From the NCBI GenBank assembly GCA_030696455.1, contig JAUYSH010000046.1, positions 1-47,905 of the forward strand: DNA of 47,905 nucleotides. Direction: 5' to 3'. The notes under the pieces are model-generated. The model had not been told where the DNA came from. It saw only the letters and a list, made by a program, of their open reading frames with translations, and made no database searches. Source of the DNA: Elusimicrobiota bacterium (GTDB lineage Bacteria; Elusimicrobiota; Elusimicrobia; UBA1565; UBA9628). Positions 29,833-41,988 of the stretch are shown in pieces. Every line of letters starts with the position of its first letter. Position 1 is the first letter of the stretch. The position numbers were made by a program, and so were the translations under genes.

Positions 29833-30582
29833 ATGCGCCGTTTGACCGGCCTGATCGGCTCATGGGCGCTCTTCGTCCTCGGATTCGGCCTGGCGTCCAT
29901 CGCCGTCGCCGGCCAATGGATCAACGTCCAGGACTCCCGAAAATTACGGCGCTACGCGGCCGTCGAGAAGCTGCTGAGCGAGCGCGTCGCCGGCCGCTCC
30001 GCCGACCTGCTCGAGGCCCGGGAAAGGTCGGGCTCTTCCCGCGACCTGACGCGCTCGAGCTTGGCGCGGGTGGCCGTGGAGATCGGACGGACGCGGGGCG
30101 CGGGGACGCTCATCGGCGTTCCGGCTCCGGGCGTTCTTCCCGACGGCTACTTCGTCGAGTTGGCTCGAAAGAACGGCCTCAACGTGCTCCGTCTCGGCCC
30201 CGGCCGGGCCATCGACGCCGACACGGGCCGGGCGGCTCGGCGCGACGGCGGCGGAGTGTGGAACTGGATCGGAAAATCAGGAGCTCCGCGGCGGGTGCTG
30301 ACCGTGGAGAACGGCACGGTCGTCGAGACGTCCGCCGGGATCAAGCGCGCGCTCCCCTCCGGGACGCTGATCCTCGCCGGCGGCACGCTCGTGATCCCTC
30401 CGCGGGGAACCCCTCAGCGCCGGTTCGTCGAAGTGCCCGCCGGCGTGAGCGCTCCCATCCCGGCCCCCGCGCCCGTGGTCATTCTGAAGAAGACGGCCGA
30501 TCCCGCCCCACGGCCCGCAAATCGGCGCGCCAGGCTGCTGGAAATCGGCGAATCGATCTTCGGCCGCGGCAAGAAGTCCTGA
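29833..30582 (+). CDS. Membrane-anchored periplasmic protein, unknown
   Basis: The 249-aa product has one membrane segment (LIGSWALFVLGFGLASIAVAG, about residues 7-27), a helical region, and a beta-rich C-terminal half (RRVLTVENGTVVETSAG, LPSGTLILAGGTLVIPPRG) before a Pro-rich basic tail. The GTLIL..GTLVIPP phrase resembles DAILLPGDRVI in the preceding protein, so the two may share a degenerate fold. No catalytic motif is seen. The two genes are probably co-expressed and may form one envelope complex. They converge on treS across an 85-bp gap in which I see no clear terminator. Confidence 0.6.
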   Translation: MRRLTGLIGSWALFVLGFGLASIAVAGQWINVQDSRKLRRYAAVEKLLSERVAGRSADLLEARERSGSSRDLTRSSLARVAVEIGRTRGAGTLIGVPAPGVLPDGYFVELARKNGLNVLRLGPGRAIDADTGRAARRDGGGVWNWIGKSGAPRRVLTVENGTVVETSAGIKRALPSGTLILAGGTLVIPPRGTPQRRFVEVPAGVSAPIPAPAPVVILKKTADPAPRPANRRARLLEIGESIFGRGKKS

Positions 30583-30667
30583 CCCGGCTTTAGCCGCGCG
30601 CGCGTCAGGTCTAACTCGGCACCGCGCGCGAGCTCGCCGACCGCAAGCGCCGCCTCGGCTCGCCGGC

Positions 30668-34030
<3,363 letters not shown>

Positions 34031-34036
34031 TTCGGG

Positions 34037-34042
34037 ATTCTA
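34037..34042 (-). promoter_or_regulatory. -10 box (TAGAAT) for treS, made from the regulator stop codon
   Basis: On the minus strand TAGAAT is 6 nt before the ATG of treS. Its first three bases are the TAG stop of the response regulator gene, so treS can be expressed apart from the upstream pair. Confidence 0.55.
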
Positions 34043-34441
34043 CCGTTTATCGAACTCATCGAGCAGGGATTTGATCCGCGCCGCCATCTCGCCGTAGCCG
34101 GCGAGCGAGGACGGCTTCGTCAGAAAGAGCCTGCAGCCGAGCCTCGCGGCTTCGGCGCGGTCGGCTTCCAGATCTGAGCCGGTCAGGAGCACCACCGGGC
34201 GATCGCGATGCGAAGGGTCCGCTCGCAGGCGGCGCAGCACCTCGAGGCCGTCGATGCCCGCCATCTTGATGTCGAGCACGATCAGGGCCGGCTCCAGCCG
34301 ATCTTTGAGGAGCAGGTCGAGCGCCGCCTCGCCGCTCTGGACCGCCCGGATTTCGCGCGCGAGATCGGCCTCGCTCGCGGCGAGGCGGAACAGGAACGCG
34401 TCGTCCTCATCGTCGTCGACGAGCAGTATCTCCCCGCTCAT
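34040..34441 (-). CDS. Single-domain response regulator
   Basis: The 133-aa product is only a receiver domain: acidic pocket in ILLVDDDEDD, phosphoacceptor Asp in LIVLDIKMAGIDG, Thr in VVLLTGSD, and Lys in LFLTKPSS. No output domain is present. The DDDEDDAFLFR N-terminus resembles receivers that relay phosphate between phytochrome- or Cache-type kinases and other proteins. The ATG overlaps the kinase stop (ATGA), so it is the likely partner of that kinase. The output pathway is unknown. Confidence 0.9.
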   Translation of the reverse strand: MSGEILLVDDDEDDAFLFRLAASEADLAREIRAVQSGEAALDLLLKDRLEPALIVLDIKMAGIDGLEVLRRLRADPSHRDRPVVLLTGSDLEADRAEAARLGCRLFLTKPSSLAGYGEMAARIKSLLDEFDKR

Positions 34442-36150
34442 TCCTGCTCCCCTAAGGTGAAGAAAAACACCGCGCCTTCCCCGGGCCGGCTCTCGGCCCG
34501 GATCGTCCCGCCGTGGAGCTCGACGATGCGGGCCGCGGCGCTCAGCCCGATGCCGACGCCGGCGAGCCCCTGCGCGTTCGCCAGCCGGTGGAAGGGCCTG
34601 AACATCCGCTCCGCCAGGGCGGGGTCGAAGCCGGGGCCGTCGTCGCCGACGAAATAGGCCGGCGCGCCGCCGGGCCGGTCCCGCAGCCCGATCTCGACGC
34701 GCCCGCGGGTGAATTTCCAGGCGTTGTCGAGAAGGACGCTCAGGAGAATACGCAGAAGGCGCGGATCGCCCCGCGCCTTCATGCCCTCGGCGATCGCCAG
34801 GTCGATGCGGCGCGCCGGGTCCAGCGCCGCGCGCTCCGCCGCGCACTCGCGCGCGAGCGCCGTGAGATCGACGTCCTCCAGGGCCGGGTTTTCCTGGGAC
34901 AGCCGGCTCAAAGTCATCAGGCCGTCGAGCATCAGGCGCAGGCGTCGTCCCGCCTCCAGGATGCGGCGGAAACGCCGGCGGTTTTCCTCATCGAGGGCGC
35001 CCTCGTTCCTGAGGACCAGCTCCGACAGCACGGTGATCGCGCGGGCGGGCGCGCGCAGGTCGTGCGCCACGGAGTAGCCGAACGACTCGAGATGCCGGAT
35101 GGTCCTGGTCAGGTGCGCGGCCATGTCGTTGAAGGCCGACGTCAGCTGGCCGATCTCGTCCCCCGCGCCCGCCTCGATGGGGTAGGCGAGATGGCCCGCG
35201 GAGAGCTCACGCACGCCGCGCATCAGGTTCGAGACGGGCTTGGTGATCCAACGGGCCAAGACGGCGCCGAGGACCACCGAGGCGACGAGCCCCCCTGCCA
35301 GGATCGCGAGGAGCAGCGTGAGCAGGCGGCGCGCCGGGGCCTCGGCCTCGCTCAGGAGCCGGGTGACCACGACGTACCATCCGGTGTCGGCGATGGGTGC
35401 CAGCGCCGCCACCCGCGCCTCGCCCTCGGTGTTGACCCATTCGAAGACCCCCGGGGCCTCTTCCAATTTGGGGGGCGGAGCGTAATCCGAAATCCGCTCG
35501 AACAGCCTCGCCGGGTCCGGATGCGAGAGCGTGCGGCCTTTCGCGTCGATGAGGTAGACGTAGCCGGACGGGCCCAAGCGTATCCCCTTCATGCCCCCGA
35601 CGCTGTGCCGCTCGAGCGCGATGATCCCCGTCAGGACGCCGACGACGGTCCCGCGCCGGCGGATCGGCGCGCCGATCGCGATGCAGATCGAGCCTGAGGA
35701 GGACCGGAACGCGCCGGATAACGTTATCTCGCCGGACGCCGCGGGAGAGGCGAGCAAGGCCTCGGCGCGCGGAGGCAGAAGCGCTTCGGTCGGTTCTCCG
35801 GTCTTGTCGACCAGGAGCGCGCGCCCATCGGGGCCGCTGATGACGATGCCGTCGAGCAGTTCGATGGCGTCGGCCATCAGTTCGAGCACTTTCCGCTGCC
35901 GCTGGGGATCCATGCTGACGATGTCCGGCTCGCGGGCGAGGCGGTCGATGGTGTAGCGCGTGCGGCCGATCATCTCGTTGACCGGCTCCGCGAGGGCGGT
36001 CGCCTTGGCGAGCATCGCATCCTCGGTCTGGCGGCGCAGGGCGTGGTAGCTCTGCAGCGCCGAGATGGCGCCGGTCACCCCGATGCTCAACGAGGTCGCC
36101 GCGATCAGCGCGATTGTGATCTTGGTGCGCAGGCCCCACCGGAAGCTCAT
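34438..36150 (-). CDS. Membrane sensor histidine kinase with Cache-like sensor
   Basis: The 570-aa product has a first membrane helix at about 10-33, a periplasmic double-Cache-like sensor at about 34-272 (ISGPDGRALLVDKTGEP, GYVYLIDAKGRTLSHPD, DTGWYVVVTRL), a second helix at about 274-300, HAMP at about 300-352, and HisKA with phosphorylated His363 in SVAHDLRAP. The HATPase domain has the N-box LLDNAWKFT (about 474-482), DDGPGFD (503-509) and GVGIGLS (531-537). Sensors of this type bind small organic ligands. The TATAAA box lies 8 nt before the ATG. It is followed by its likely response regulator and then treS. Confidence 0.93.
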   Translation of the reverse strand: MSFRWGLRTKITIALIAATSLSIGVTGAISALQSYHALRRQTEDAMLAKATALAEPVNEMIGRTRYTIDRLAREPDIVSMDPQRQRKVLELMADAIELLDGIVISGPDGRALLVDKTGEPTEALLPPRAEALLASPAASGEITLSGAFRSSSGSICIAIGAPIRRRGTVVGVLTGIIALERHSVGGMKGIRLGPSGYVYLIDAKGRTLSHPDPARLFERISDYAPPPKLEEAPGVFEWVNTEGEARVAALAPIADTGWYVVVTRLLSEAEAPARRLLTLLLAILAGGLVASVVLGAVLARWITKPVSNLMRGVRELSAGHLAYPIEAGAGDEIGQLTSAFNDMAAHLTRTIRHLESFGYSVAHDLRAPARAITVLSELVLRNEGALDEENRRRFRRILEAGRRLRLMLDGLMTLSRLSQENPALEDVDLTALARECAAERAALDPARRIDLAIAEGMKARGDPRLLRILLSVLLDNAWKFTRGRVEIGLRDRPGGAPAYFVGDDGPGFDPALAERMFRPFHRLANAQGLAGVGIGLSAAARIVELHGGTIRAESRPGEGAVFFFTLGEQE

Positions 36151-36158
36151 GATGCGAC

Positions 36159-36164
36159 TTTATA
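36159..36164 (-). promoter_or_regulatory. -10 box (TATAAA) for the histidine kinase gene
   Basis: On the minus strand TATAAA is 8 nt before the ATG at 36150, with no Shine-Dalgarno. Confidence 0.5.
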
Positions 36165-36230
36165 GCAAGGCCGGTCCGGGCCGGGGATGCCGGGGGCGTA
36201 AAGGCTTTGTCCCGGGAGCGCGCTCTCTGA

Positions 36231-36236
36231 TATGAT
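36231..36236 (+). promoter_or_regulatory. -10 box (TATGAT) for the small TRASH-like protein gene
   Basis: TATGAT is 11 nt before the ATG at 36248, leaving a leader of only a few bases. It diverges from the kinase promoter. Confidence 0.45.
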
Positions 36237-36247
36237 GGGCGGCAGCC

Positions 36248-36505
36248 ATGCGCGCCCTGCTGATCGCCGTTTACGCCGTCATCGCCTGGTACGCGGCGCG
36301 GGCCGTCCTGCGCTGGCTGCTGCAGTCGCCGCCCAAGCCGGAGCGGCGGGGCGCGGGCCTGCCGCCCGACGCCGATATGGTGCGCGACCCCGAGTGCGGG
36401 GTGTACGTCCTCAAGGACCGCGCCGTGACCCGGATCGTCCGCGGCAGCGTCCTGTGCTTCTGCAGCGAGGCCTGCGCCGACAAGAACGAGGCCCGCGGCC
36501 GCTGA
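36248..36505 (+). CDS. PP0621-like small membrane-anchored metal-site protein
   Basis: The 85-aa product has an N-terminal membrane helix (LLIAVYAVIAWYAARAVL) and a short cytoplasmic domain with MVRDPECGVYV and VLCFCSEACADK. These Cys motifs are those of the small PP0621/TRASH-like family, which probably bind a metal ion; function is unknown. The length is normal. It is monocistronic and divergent from the histidine kinase; its 3' end is marked by a perfect hairpin. Confidence 0.78.
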   Translation: MRALLIAVYAVIAWYAARAVLRWLLQSPPKPERRGAGLPPDADMVRDPECGVYVLKDRAVTRIVRGSVLCFCSEACADKNEARGR

Positions 36506-36508
36506 CAG

Positions 36509-36528
36509 GCCGGCCGCGAGCGGCCGGC
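36509..36528. terminator. Perfect 9-bp hairpin between converging genes
   Basis: GCCGGCCGC and GCGGCCGGC pair around GA, 3 nt after the stop at 36505 and 30 bp past the hflC stop. There is no T-tract, so termination is likely but not certain. It could serve both directions. Confidence 0.5.
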
Positions 36529-36557
36529 ACAAAGCATTATCGGAAAGGCTTATCGCT

Positions 36558-37520
36558 TCAGCGCTTGCGCATCAGGTCCAGGAAGCGGTTGTCCGTCGAC
36601 AGGATCATCTTCGTGCCGGCCGGGAACGCCTTCTTGTAGGCCTCGAGCGTCCGGACGAACTCGTAGAACGACGGGTCGGAGCCCATCGCCTGGGCGTAGA
36701 TGCTGATCGCCTTGGCGTCCGCGTCGCCCTGGATCTTCTGGGCCTCGCGGTAGGCCTCGGAGTCGATCTTCTGCAGGTCCTTGCTGATCTTGCCCTGGAT
36801 CTTGGAGCGCTCCCCGAGGCCGACGGAGCGGATCTTCTGCGCGATCCTCTGGCGTTCGGAGATCATGCGCTCGTAGACCTTGGCCTCGACGCTGGACTCG
36901 TAGGAGATGTGGCGCAGCTGGACGTCGATGAGCTCGATGCCGAACTCGCTCAGCCCGGCCTTGCCGCGCTCGATGATCATCGCGCTCAGGCTCTCGCGTC
37001 CGACCAGGATGGCGTCGATCTCGCCGACGACCTCGTCTTCGTCGCCGGGGGCGGCGCCCTTGCCGGCCTTGGCGGCCGCCTTGAGGTCGTCGATGATCTT
37101 GTTGCTGTTGCGCACCGCCTCGACGAGGTTGTGGTTCGAGATGGTGTCGCGCGTGGCGGCGTCGAGGATGCCGTCGAGCCTCAGGCGCGCGCCCGCCTCG
37201 GTCTGCACCGTCTGCAGGAACAGGAGCGGGTCGGTGATGCGCCAGCGCGCGGTCGTGTCGACCATGATGTACTTCTTGTCCTTGGTCGGGATCTGGTTGG
37301 GATAGCCGTCCCAGTTGAGGATGCGCTTCTCGAAGCGGCGCACGCGCTGGATGAACGGCAGCTTCGCGTGCAGGCCGGCCTTGACGATGGGGGAGCCGAC
37401 GGGACGCCCGAACTGCGTGATGATGGCCTGCTCCCACTCCGAGACGATGTAGACCGAGTTGTTGAGCAGGACGGCCACGGCCAGCACGATGAGGGTGTTG
37501 ACGAGGGGGGAGCGGTTCAT
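36558..37520 (-). CDS. hflC: HflC, SPFH-domain membrane protease modulator
   Basis: HflC with HflK forms a large periplasm-facing cage around the FtsH protease and controls membrane protein turnover. The 320-aa protein has one N-terminal helix (LVNTLIVLAVAVLLNNSVYI), an SPFH domain (VSEWEQAIITQFGRPVG, KLPFIQRVRRFEKRIL) and a long coiled-coil (MISERQRIAQKIRSVGLGER, EAQKIQGDADAKAISIYAQA), ending LSTDNRFLDLMRKR. The start at 37520 overlaps the hflK stop (ATGA); upstream in-frame ATGs lie within hflK. An inserted acidic loop (about 130-150, AAPGDEDEVV) is longer than in E. coli. Confidence 0.93.
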   Translation of the reverse strand: MNRSPLVNTLIVLAVAVLLNNSVYIVSEWEQAIITQFGRPVGSPIVKAGLHAKLPFIQRVRRFEKRILNWDGYPNQIPTKDKKYIMVDTTARWRITDPLLFLQTVQTEAGARLRLDGILDAATRDTISNHNLVEAVRNSNKIIDDLKAAAKAGKGAAPGDEDEVVGEIDAILVGRESLSAMIIERGKAGLSEFGIELIDVQLRHISYESSVEAKVYERMISERQRIAQKIRSVGLGERSKIQGKISKDLQKIDSEAYREAQKIQGDADAKAISIYAQAMGSDPSFYEFVRTLEAYKKAFPAGTKMILSTDNRFLDLMRKR

Positions 37521-38545
37521 TTCGAGCCTCCGGTGAGGGCTTCCTTGCCCGGGGAGAACACCGGCAGCACGCCGGAGACGCCCTTGTCGACGATGGTCAG
37601 GGCCTCGACGCGGCCGTACAGCTCCTCCATCGTCTCGAGGTACAGGCGCGAGCGGGTCACGGTCGGCGACGCCTGGTAGGCCCTGAGCACCACGCGAAAG
37701 CGCGCGGCGTCGCCCTCCGCGCGGTTGACGGCGGCGGTCGCGTAGCCCTGGGCGTTGCGCACGGTCTGCTCGGCCTTGCCGATCGCCTCGGGGATGACGG
37801 TGTTGTACTCCTTCTCCGCCTGGTTGATGGCCTTTTCCTGCTCCTGCTTGGCCGCGTTGACCTCGTTGAAGGCGGGACGGACGGACTCGGGCGGATTGAC
37901 GTCCTGGAGCTTGATGGTGACGATCCTCACGCCGATGTCGTAGCGGTCGAGCACCTCCTGCGTCAGGCGCTGGGCCTCCTCGGCGATCTCCACGCGTCCG
38001 GTGGTGAGCACCTGGCTGACGATGCGGTCTCCGACCACGCGGCGCAGCACCGATTGGGAGATGTCGCGCAGGTTCTTGAGCACCTCGCGGGCGTTGAAGA
38101 GGTACTTCTTCGGGTCGGAGATCTGATACTGCACGATCCACTCGACGTTGGCCACGTTGAGGTCGCCGGTCAAGGTCAAGGACTCGCTCTTGAACTCCTC
38201 GCTGGAGTACGCGGTCCGGGAGCCCTCGCTGCCGGCGGAGCGGAACCCGAACTCCTCCTGCAGGATGACCTTGGTCTTCACCTTGACGACGCGGTCGAGG
38301 CCGAAGGGCAGGCGGAAATGAAGGCCCGGGGGCTGAGTGGAGACGTAGCGCCCGAGGCGGAGCACGACGGCCTCCTCGCTGGGCTCGACGGTGTAGATCG
38401 ACGTCACGAACGCGAGCGCGACCGCGACGGCGGCGACGAGCGTGAGCACGCGCTTCTCGAAGCCGGGCCCCGCCTCGAGATTCGACGAGAGGGACTTCAG
38501 CAGCTTTTCGATCGCTTCCTTCGGGTCTTGGGGTTCATCGGCCAT
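37517..38545 (-). CDS. hflK: HflK, SPFH-domain membrane protease modulator
   Basis: This is the partner of HflC. The 342-aa protein has a short cytoplasmic N-terminus, one helix (VLTLVAAVAVALAFVTSIYT), an SPFH domain (VEPSEEAVVLRLGRYVSTQP, GLHFRLPFGLDRVVKVKTKV) and a coiled-coil (NEVNAAKQEQEKAINQAEKE, GDAARFRVVLRAYQASPTVT), with YLETMEELYG near the C-terminus, all as in known HflK. GACAAT lies 5 nt before the ATG and GAGG is also close, so the start signal is mixed. It follows the slipin gene by 32 bp and could be read from there. Confidence 0.93.
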   Translation of the reverse strand: MADEPQDPKEAIEKLLKSLSSNLEAGPGFEKRVLTLVAAVAVALAFVTSIYTVEPSEEAVVLRLGRYVSTQPPGLHFRLPFGLDRVVKVKTKVILQEEFGFRSAGSEGSRTAYSSEEFKSESLTLTGDLNVANVEWIVQYQISDPKKYLFNAREVLKNLRDISQSVLRRVVGDRIVSQVLTTGRVEIAEEAQRLTQEVLDRYDIGVRIVTIKLQDVNPPESVRPAFNEVNAAKQEQEKAINQAEKEYNTVIPEAIGKAEQTVRNAQGYATAAVNRAEGDAARFRVVLRAYQASPTVTRSRLYLETMEELYGRVEALTIVDKGVSGVLPVFSPGKEALTGGSK

Positions 38546-38577
38546 GCCTCATTGTCGCATAAAAAGGAAAGGATAGT

Positions 38578-39348
38578 CTAAGGGTTCGTCGCCGGGCCGA
38601 GCTTCTTCATGACCGCCTGGATCAGGTCCATCGGCAGCGGAAAGAACAAAGTGGTGTTCTTCTCTCCGCCCAAGGTCTGGGCGGTCTGCAGGAAGCGCAG
38701 CTGCATGCCCGCCGGCTGGGCGCTGAGGATGCTCGCCGCCTCCGCGAGCTTCTTCGACGCCTGCATCTCGCCTTCCGCGATGATGACCTTCGCGCGCCGT
38801 CCCCGCTCCGCCTCGGCCTGCTGGGCGATGGCGCGCTGCATGGCCTCCGGGATCTGGACGTCCTTGACTTCCACGACGCTGACCTTGATTCCCCAAGAGT
38901 CGGTCTGCTGGTCGATGATCTGCTGCAGGCGCTGGTTGATCTTGTCGCGCTCGCTGAGGATCTCGTCGAGCTCGGCCTGCCCCACGACGCTGCGCAAGGT
39001 CGTCTGAGCGATCTGAGACGTGGCCATCATGTAGTTCTCGATCTGATTGACGGCCTTCGAGGGATCCAGAACCCGGAAATAGCACACCGCGTTGACCTTC
39101 GCCGGGACGTTGTCCTTGGTGATGAGCTCTTGGACCGGCACGTCGAGCGTGATGGTGCGCAGGTCCACCCGGACCATCTTGTCGATGCCCGGAATCAGCA
39201 GGATGAGCCCGGGGCCTTTGGTCCCGATCAGGCGGCCGAGGCGAAAGACCACGCCGCGCTCGTACTCGCGCAGGATGCGGATCGCCTGTCCGATGAGCAC
39301 GACGCCGATGACGACGACCGGCATCAGGACGCTGAGTATTTCAACCAT
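38578..39348 (-). CDS. Slipin (stomatin/prohibitin-like SPFH protein)
   Basis: The 256-aa product has an N-terminal helix ([20 protein letters not shown]) and an SPFH domain typical of slipins: [54 protein letters not shown]. It ends with a conserved coiled-coil ([18 protein letters not shown]) and [17 protein letters not shown]. Slipins assemble membrane rings that organise lipid microdomains. Its partner NfeD is encoded just upstream, with an 8-bp overlap and a GGAGGAG Shine-Dalgarno, the standard slipin-NfeD operon. Confidence 0.93.
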   Translation of the reverse strand: MVEILSVLMPVVVIGVVLIGQAIRILREYERGVVFRLGRLIGTKGPGLILLIPGIDKMVRVDLRTITLDVPVQELITKDNVPAKVNAVCYFRVLDPSKAVNQIENYMMATSQIAQTTLRSVVGQAELDEILSERDKINQRLQQIIDQQTDSWGIKVSVVEVKDVQIPEAMQRAIAQQAEAERGRRAKVIIAEGEMQASKKLAEAASILSAQPAGMQLRFLQTAQTLGGEKNTTLFFPLPMDLIQAVMKKLGPATNP

Positions 39349-40702
39349 GGGGCTCCTCCTTGATTTCCTCGACGCGCAGGGCGCCGCCTTCGACCGCGAC
39401 GACCTTGACGCGCGCGCCCTTCTCCACGCGGGCAGGGGCCTCGGCCGTCCAGAGTTCGCTGTTGACGAAGACGGGCCCGCGGGGATCGAGGGCGTCGCGC
39501 GCCTCGCCCGTGAGGCCGATCAGCGTTTCCGCGCCGACGGCGGGCGGCAGCTTGCGCGTCTTGAGCAGCTTGGAGACCACGAGCAGGATGAAGGCCCCGG
39601 TGGCCGCCGCCGTCCCGATGACGACCTCGAGCGAGATTCGAAGATAGGCCTGGTCGGTGTCGAACAGGAAAAGGCTGCCGAGGACCAGCAAGGTCAGCCC
39701 GCCGACGGACAGCAGGCCGTAGGAGGGAACCTGGAGCTCGAGGATCAGGAGCACGATGGCGAGGACGATGAGCAGCAGGCCGGCGTAGTTGACCGGGAGT
39801 ATGCTCAGCGCGTAGCCCGCAAGGATCAGGCTCGTCAGGCCGACGATCGCGCCGAAGCCGACGCCCGGGCTGCTGAATTCGTAGATCAAGCCGTAGATTC
39901 CCAGCATGAGAAAGAGCAAAGCGAGGTTGGGATTGGCGATGACCTGAAGGACGCGGCGAAGCGGGCTCATCGGAAACTCCCGGACCTCCGCCCCGGCGAG
40001 CCGCAGGCGTCCCTTGCCGCCGCGCTTGGCGAACCCGCGTCCCTCCAGCTTTCGGAACAGCTCCTCGCGGTCCCGCGCGACGAGCTCCACCACGTTCTGC
40101 TTCAGGGCCTCCTCGGCGGTCAGGGAGACGCTCTCGCGCACGGCCCGCTCGGCCCACGCGGCGTTGCGGCCCTTCTCGGTGGCGAGCACGCGGACGTAGG
40201 CCGCGGCGTCGGAGACCGCCTTTTCGCTCAGGACGGAGGGCTTCGCCGCCTTGGCGCCCTTCTTGTCCTTTTCGGGCGGAGGGCTCTCCCCGCCGAGGCC
40301 CACGGGATGAGCCGCCCCGAGATGCGTGCCCGGGGCCATCGCCGCCGCGTCGGACGCCATGAGGATGAAGACCCCGGCGGAGGTGGCGCGCGCGCCCGGC
40401 GGAGCGACGTGGACGATCACGGGCAAGGTCGAGTTGAGCATCGCCGAGACGATCTCGCGGGTGGAGTCGAGCAGCCCGCCGGGGGTGTCGAGCTCCAAGA
40501 GCACGGCGCTCGCGCCTTGAGACTCGGCGGCGGCGAGCCCGTCGCGGATGTGACGGCTCATCGGGGGGGTGATCGCCCCCTTGACCTCCAGGCGAAGCAC
40601 CCGCGCGGGCGCGGCCGCCTGGACGAAGCCGGCGAGGGCGAGGGCGAGGAGAAAATGGGAGGCCACGCGAAGAGCATCGCTAAATCGGCGCCCCGGAGAC
40701 AT
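39341..40702 (-). CDS. NfeD1-type membrane-bound serine protease
   Basis: The 453-aa product has a signal peptide, a ClpP-like protease domain (about 35-225) with the active Ser in [13 protein letters not shown] and a Lys in [14 protein letters not shown], four to five membrane helices (about 245-375, [20 protein letters not shown]), and a C-terminal OB-fold NfeD domain. In archaea the homologue cleaves the C-terminus of its slipin partner; here the slipin gene is downstream and overlapping. It is the first gene of the run towards slipin, hflK and hflC. The nearby TACAGC is a poor -10 match. Confidence 0.92.
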   Translation of the reverse strand: MSPGRRFSDALRVASHFLLALALAGFVQAAAPARVLRLEVKGAITPPMSRHIRDGLAAAESQGASAVLLELDTPGGLLDSTREIVSAMLNSTLPVIVHVAPPGARATSAGVFILMASDAAAMAPGTHLGAAHPVGLGGESPPPEKDKKGAKAAKPSVLSEKAVSDAAAYVRVLATEKGRNAAWAERAVRESVSLTAEEALKQNVVELVARDREELFRKLEGRGFAKRGGKGRLRLAGAEVREFPMSPLRRVLQVIANPNLALLFLMLGIYGLIYEFSSPGVGFGAIVGLTSLILAGYALSILPVNYAGLLLIVLAIVLLILELQVPSYGLLSVGGLTLLVLGSLFLFDTDQAYLRISLEVVIGTAAATGAFILLVVSKLLKTRKLPPAVGAETLIGLTGEARDALDPRGPVFVNSELWTAEAPARVEKGARVKVVAVEGGALRVEEIKEEPHG

Positions 40703-40720
40703 TGCCGCGCTGTAAAAGAA

Positions 40721-41959
40721 TTATGCGCCGAGGGGGTCGGCGGGAACGGTGCTGGCGGGGCCTTCGCGGCGAACCTCGAAGGCGGGAGACATGATCTCCA
40801 CGCCCTCGGCGTTGAAGCGGTCCTGGACGGCCTGGTGGAGGCGGGAGTAGAGGGCGGACATCTCGTTGGGGAGGAGGGTGTGCGCGTTGAGCTCGTAGCG
40901 CACGGAGTAGTCGCCCAGGGCTTTCTGCAGGATGAAAGGCGCGGGCTCCTTCTCGACGCCGTCGACGGAGGCGGCCGCCTCGAGCAGCAGCCGGTGAACC
41001 TTGCGCCAGGGGGCGTCGTAGCCGATGGTCACCTCGGTGTGGAGGATGAGTCCGCCGTGGGCGAGGGCGGCGGTATAGTTGACGATGTGGGCGCCCAGCA
41101 CCAGCGCGTTGGGGATGGTGACCTCCTCGTTCTTGATCGTGCGCAGGCGCGTGACGAGCAAGGAGCGTTCCAGGACGTCGCCCGTGGTGTCGGCGATCTT
41201 GACGCGGTCGCCCTTGGCGAAGGGGCGCATGTAGGTCATGATGACGCCCGACACCGAGTTGGAGATCGCCGAGCCCGAGCCCAGCGAGAGCAGCACGCCC
41301 AGGAAGACCGACACCCCTTTGAAGGCGGAGGAGTCCGAGCCGGGCAGATACGGGAAGATGATGACGATGGTGAAGGCGACCGCGAGAAAGCGGGTGATCT
41401 GCCAGGTGGGCTCGGCCCAGTCGGGGTGGAATCCCGGCAGGCGCAGGCGGTGGGCGCCCACCTCGTCGAAGATCAGGTTCAGCAGCTTGAGGACGTAGCG
41501 AACGATGGCGAGGGTGACGGCGATGAAGATGAGGTTGGGGATGAAGCCGAGCACGCCCAGCGCGAAGGCGGAGAGCGGCGCCAGCACGTAGCCGAGGAGG
41601 TCTGAGGCCAGGCCGCTGGAGCGCGGGAAGAGGCTTAGGACCAGGGCCAGGTAGACATAGGACAGGAGCACGGTCGCGAGCGCGCGCGCCAGGCCCAGCG
41701 CCTTTAAAAGCCCCTCGCGCACGCGCGCGGCGGGGAGTATCTCGATGTGCTGGATGCGCAGGGACGGCAGGCGGGATTGCGGGTCCTCCAGGCGGGACCG
41801 AAGGCGTCCGCTCAGCGCGGCGAGGCCGCGCAGCAGGCCGTAAAGCACCAAGGTCGCCAGCGCGGCTTGCAGGCCGCGCGCCACGAAGAGCCGGAAGGCG
41901 TCGGCGTTCAGGTACGTGACGAGCGGCTCCAGCGCGGAAAGAAGCTCTTCGCGGTTCAT
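40721..41959 (-). CDS. MscS-family mechanosensitive ion channel
   Basis: The 412-aa product has about five membrane helices before the pore helix. Seen: the pore/beta-domain signature LGSGSAISNSVSGVIMTYMRPFAKGDRVKI (landmark, residues about 240-270), TTGDVLERSLLVTRLRTIKN and VTIPNALVLGAHIVNY. The cytoplasmic C-terminal domain is complete. MscS channels open on hypo-osmotic shock and protect the cell; the nearby treS may belong to the same osmotic response. I place the start at 41959, where TAGAAT lies 7 nt upstream; longer in-frame ORF sequence upstream lies antiparallel in the M23 gene region. Confidence 0.9.
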   Translation of the reverse strand: MNREELLSALEPLVTYLNADAFRLFVARGLQAALATLVLYGLLRGLAALSGRLRSRLEDPQSRLPSLRIQHIEILPAARVREGLLKALGLARALATVLLSYVYLALVLSLFPRSSGLASDLLGYVLAPLSAFALGVLGFIPNLIFIAVTLAIVRYVLKLLNLIFDEVGAHRLRLPGFHPDWAEPTWQITRFLAVAFTIVIIFPYLPGSDSSAFKGVSVFLGVLLSLGSGSAISNSVSGVIMTYMRPFAKGDRVKIADTTGDVLERSLLVTRLRTIKNEEVTIPNALVLGAHIVNYTAALAHGGLILHTEVTIGYDAPWRKVHRLLLEAAASVDGVEKEPAPFILQKALGDYSVRYELNAHTLLPNEMSALYSRLHQAVQDRFNAEGVEIMSPAFEVRREGPASTVPADPLGA

Positions 41960-41966
41960 CGGGAGG

Positions 41967-41972
41967 ATTCTA
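41967..41972 (-). promoter_or_regulatory. -10 box (TAGAAT) for mscS
   Basis: On the minus strand TAGAAT is 7 nt before the ATG at 41959. The spacer reads CCTCCCG, so there is no Shine-Dalgarno. This decides the start. Confidence 0.6.
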
Positions 41973-41988
41973 ACAAACTCGAGGAAAG

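Noticed and set aside
30583-30667. Terminator or small gene between the 249-aa protein gene and treS
   Set aside because: No convincing stem with a T-tract and no supported reading frame in this 85-bp gap.
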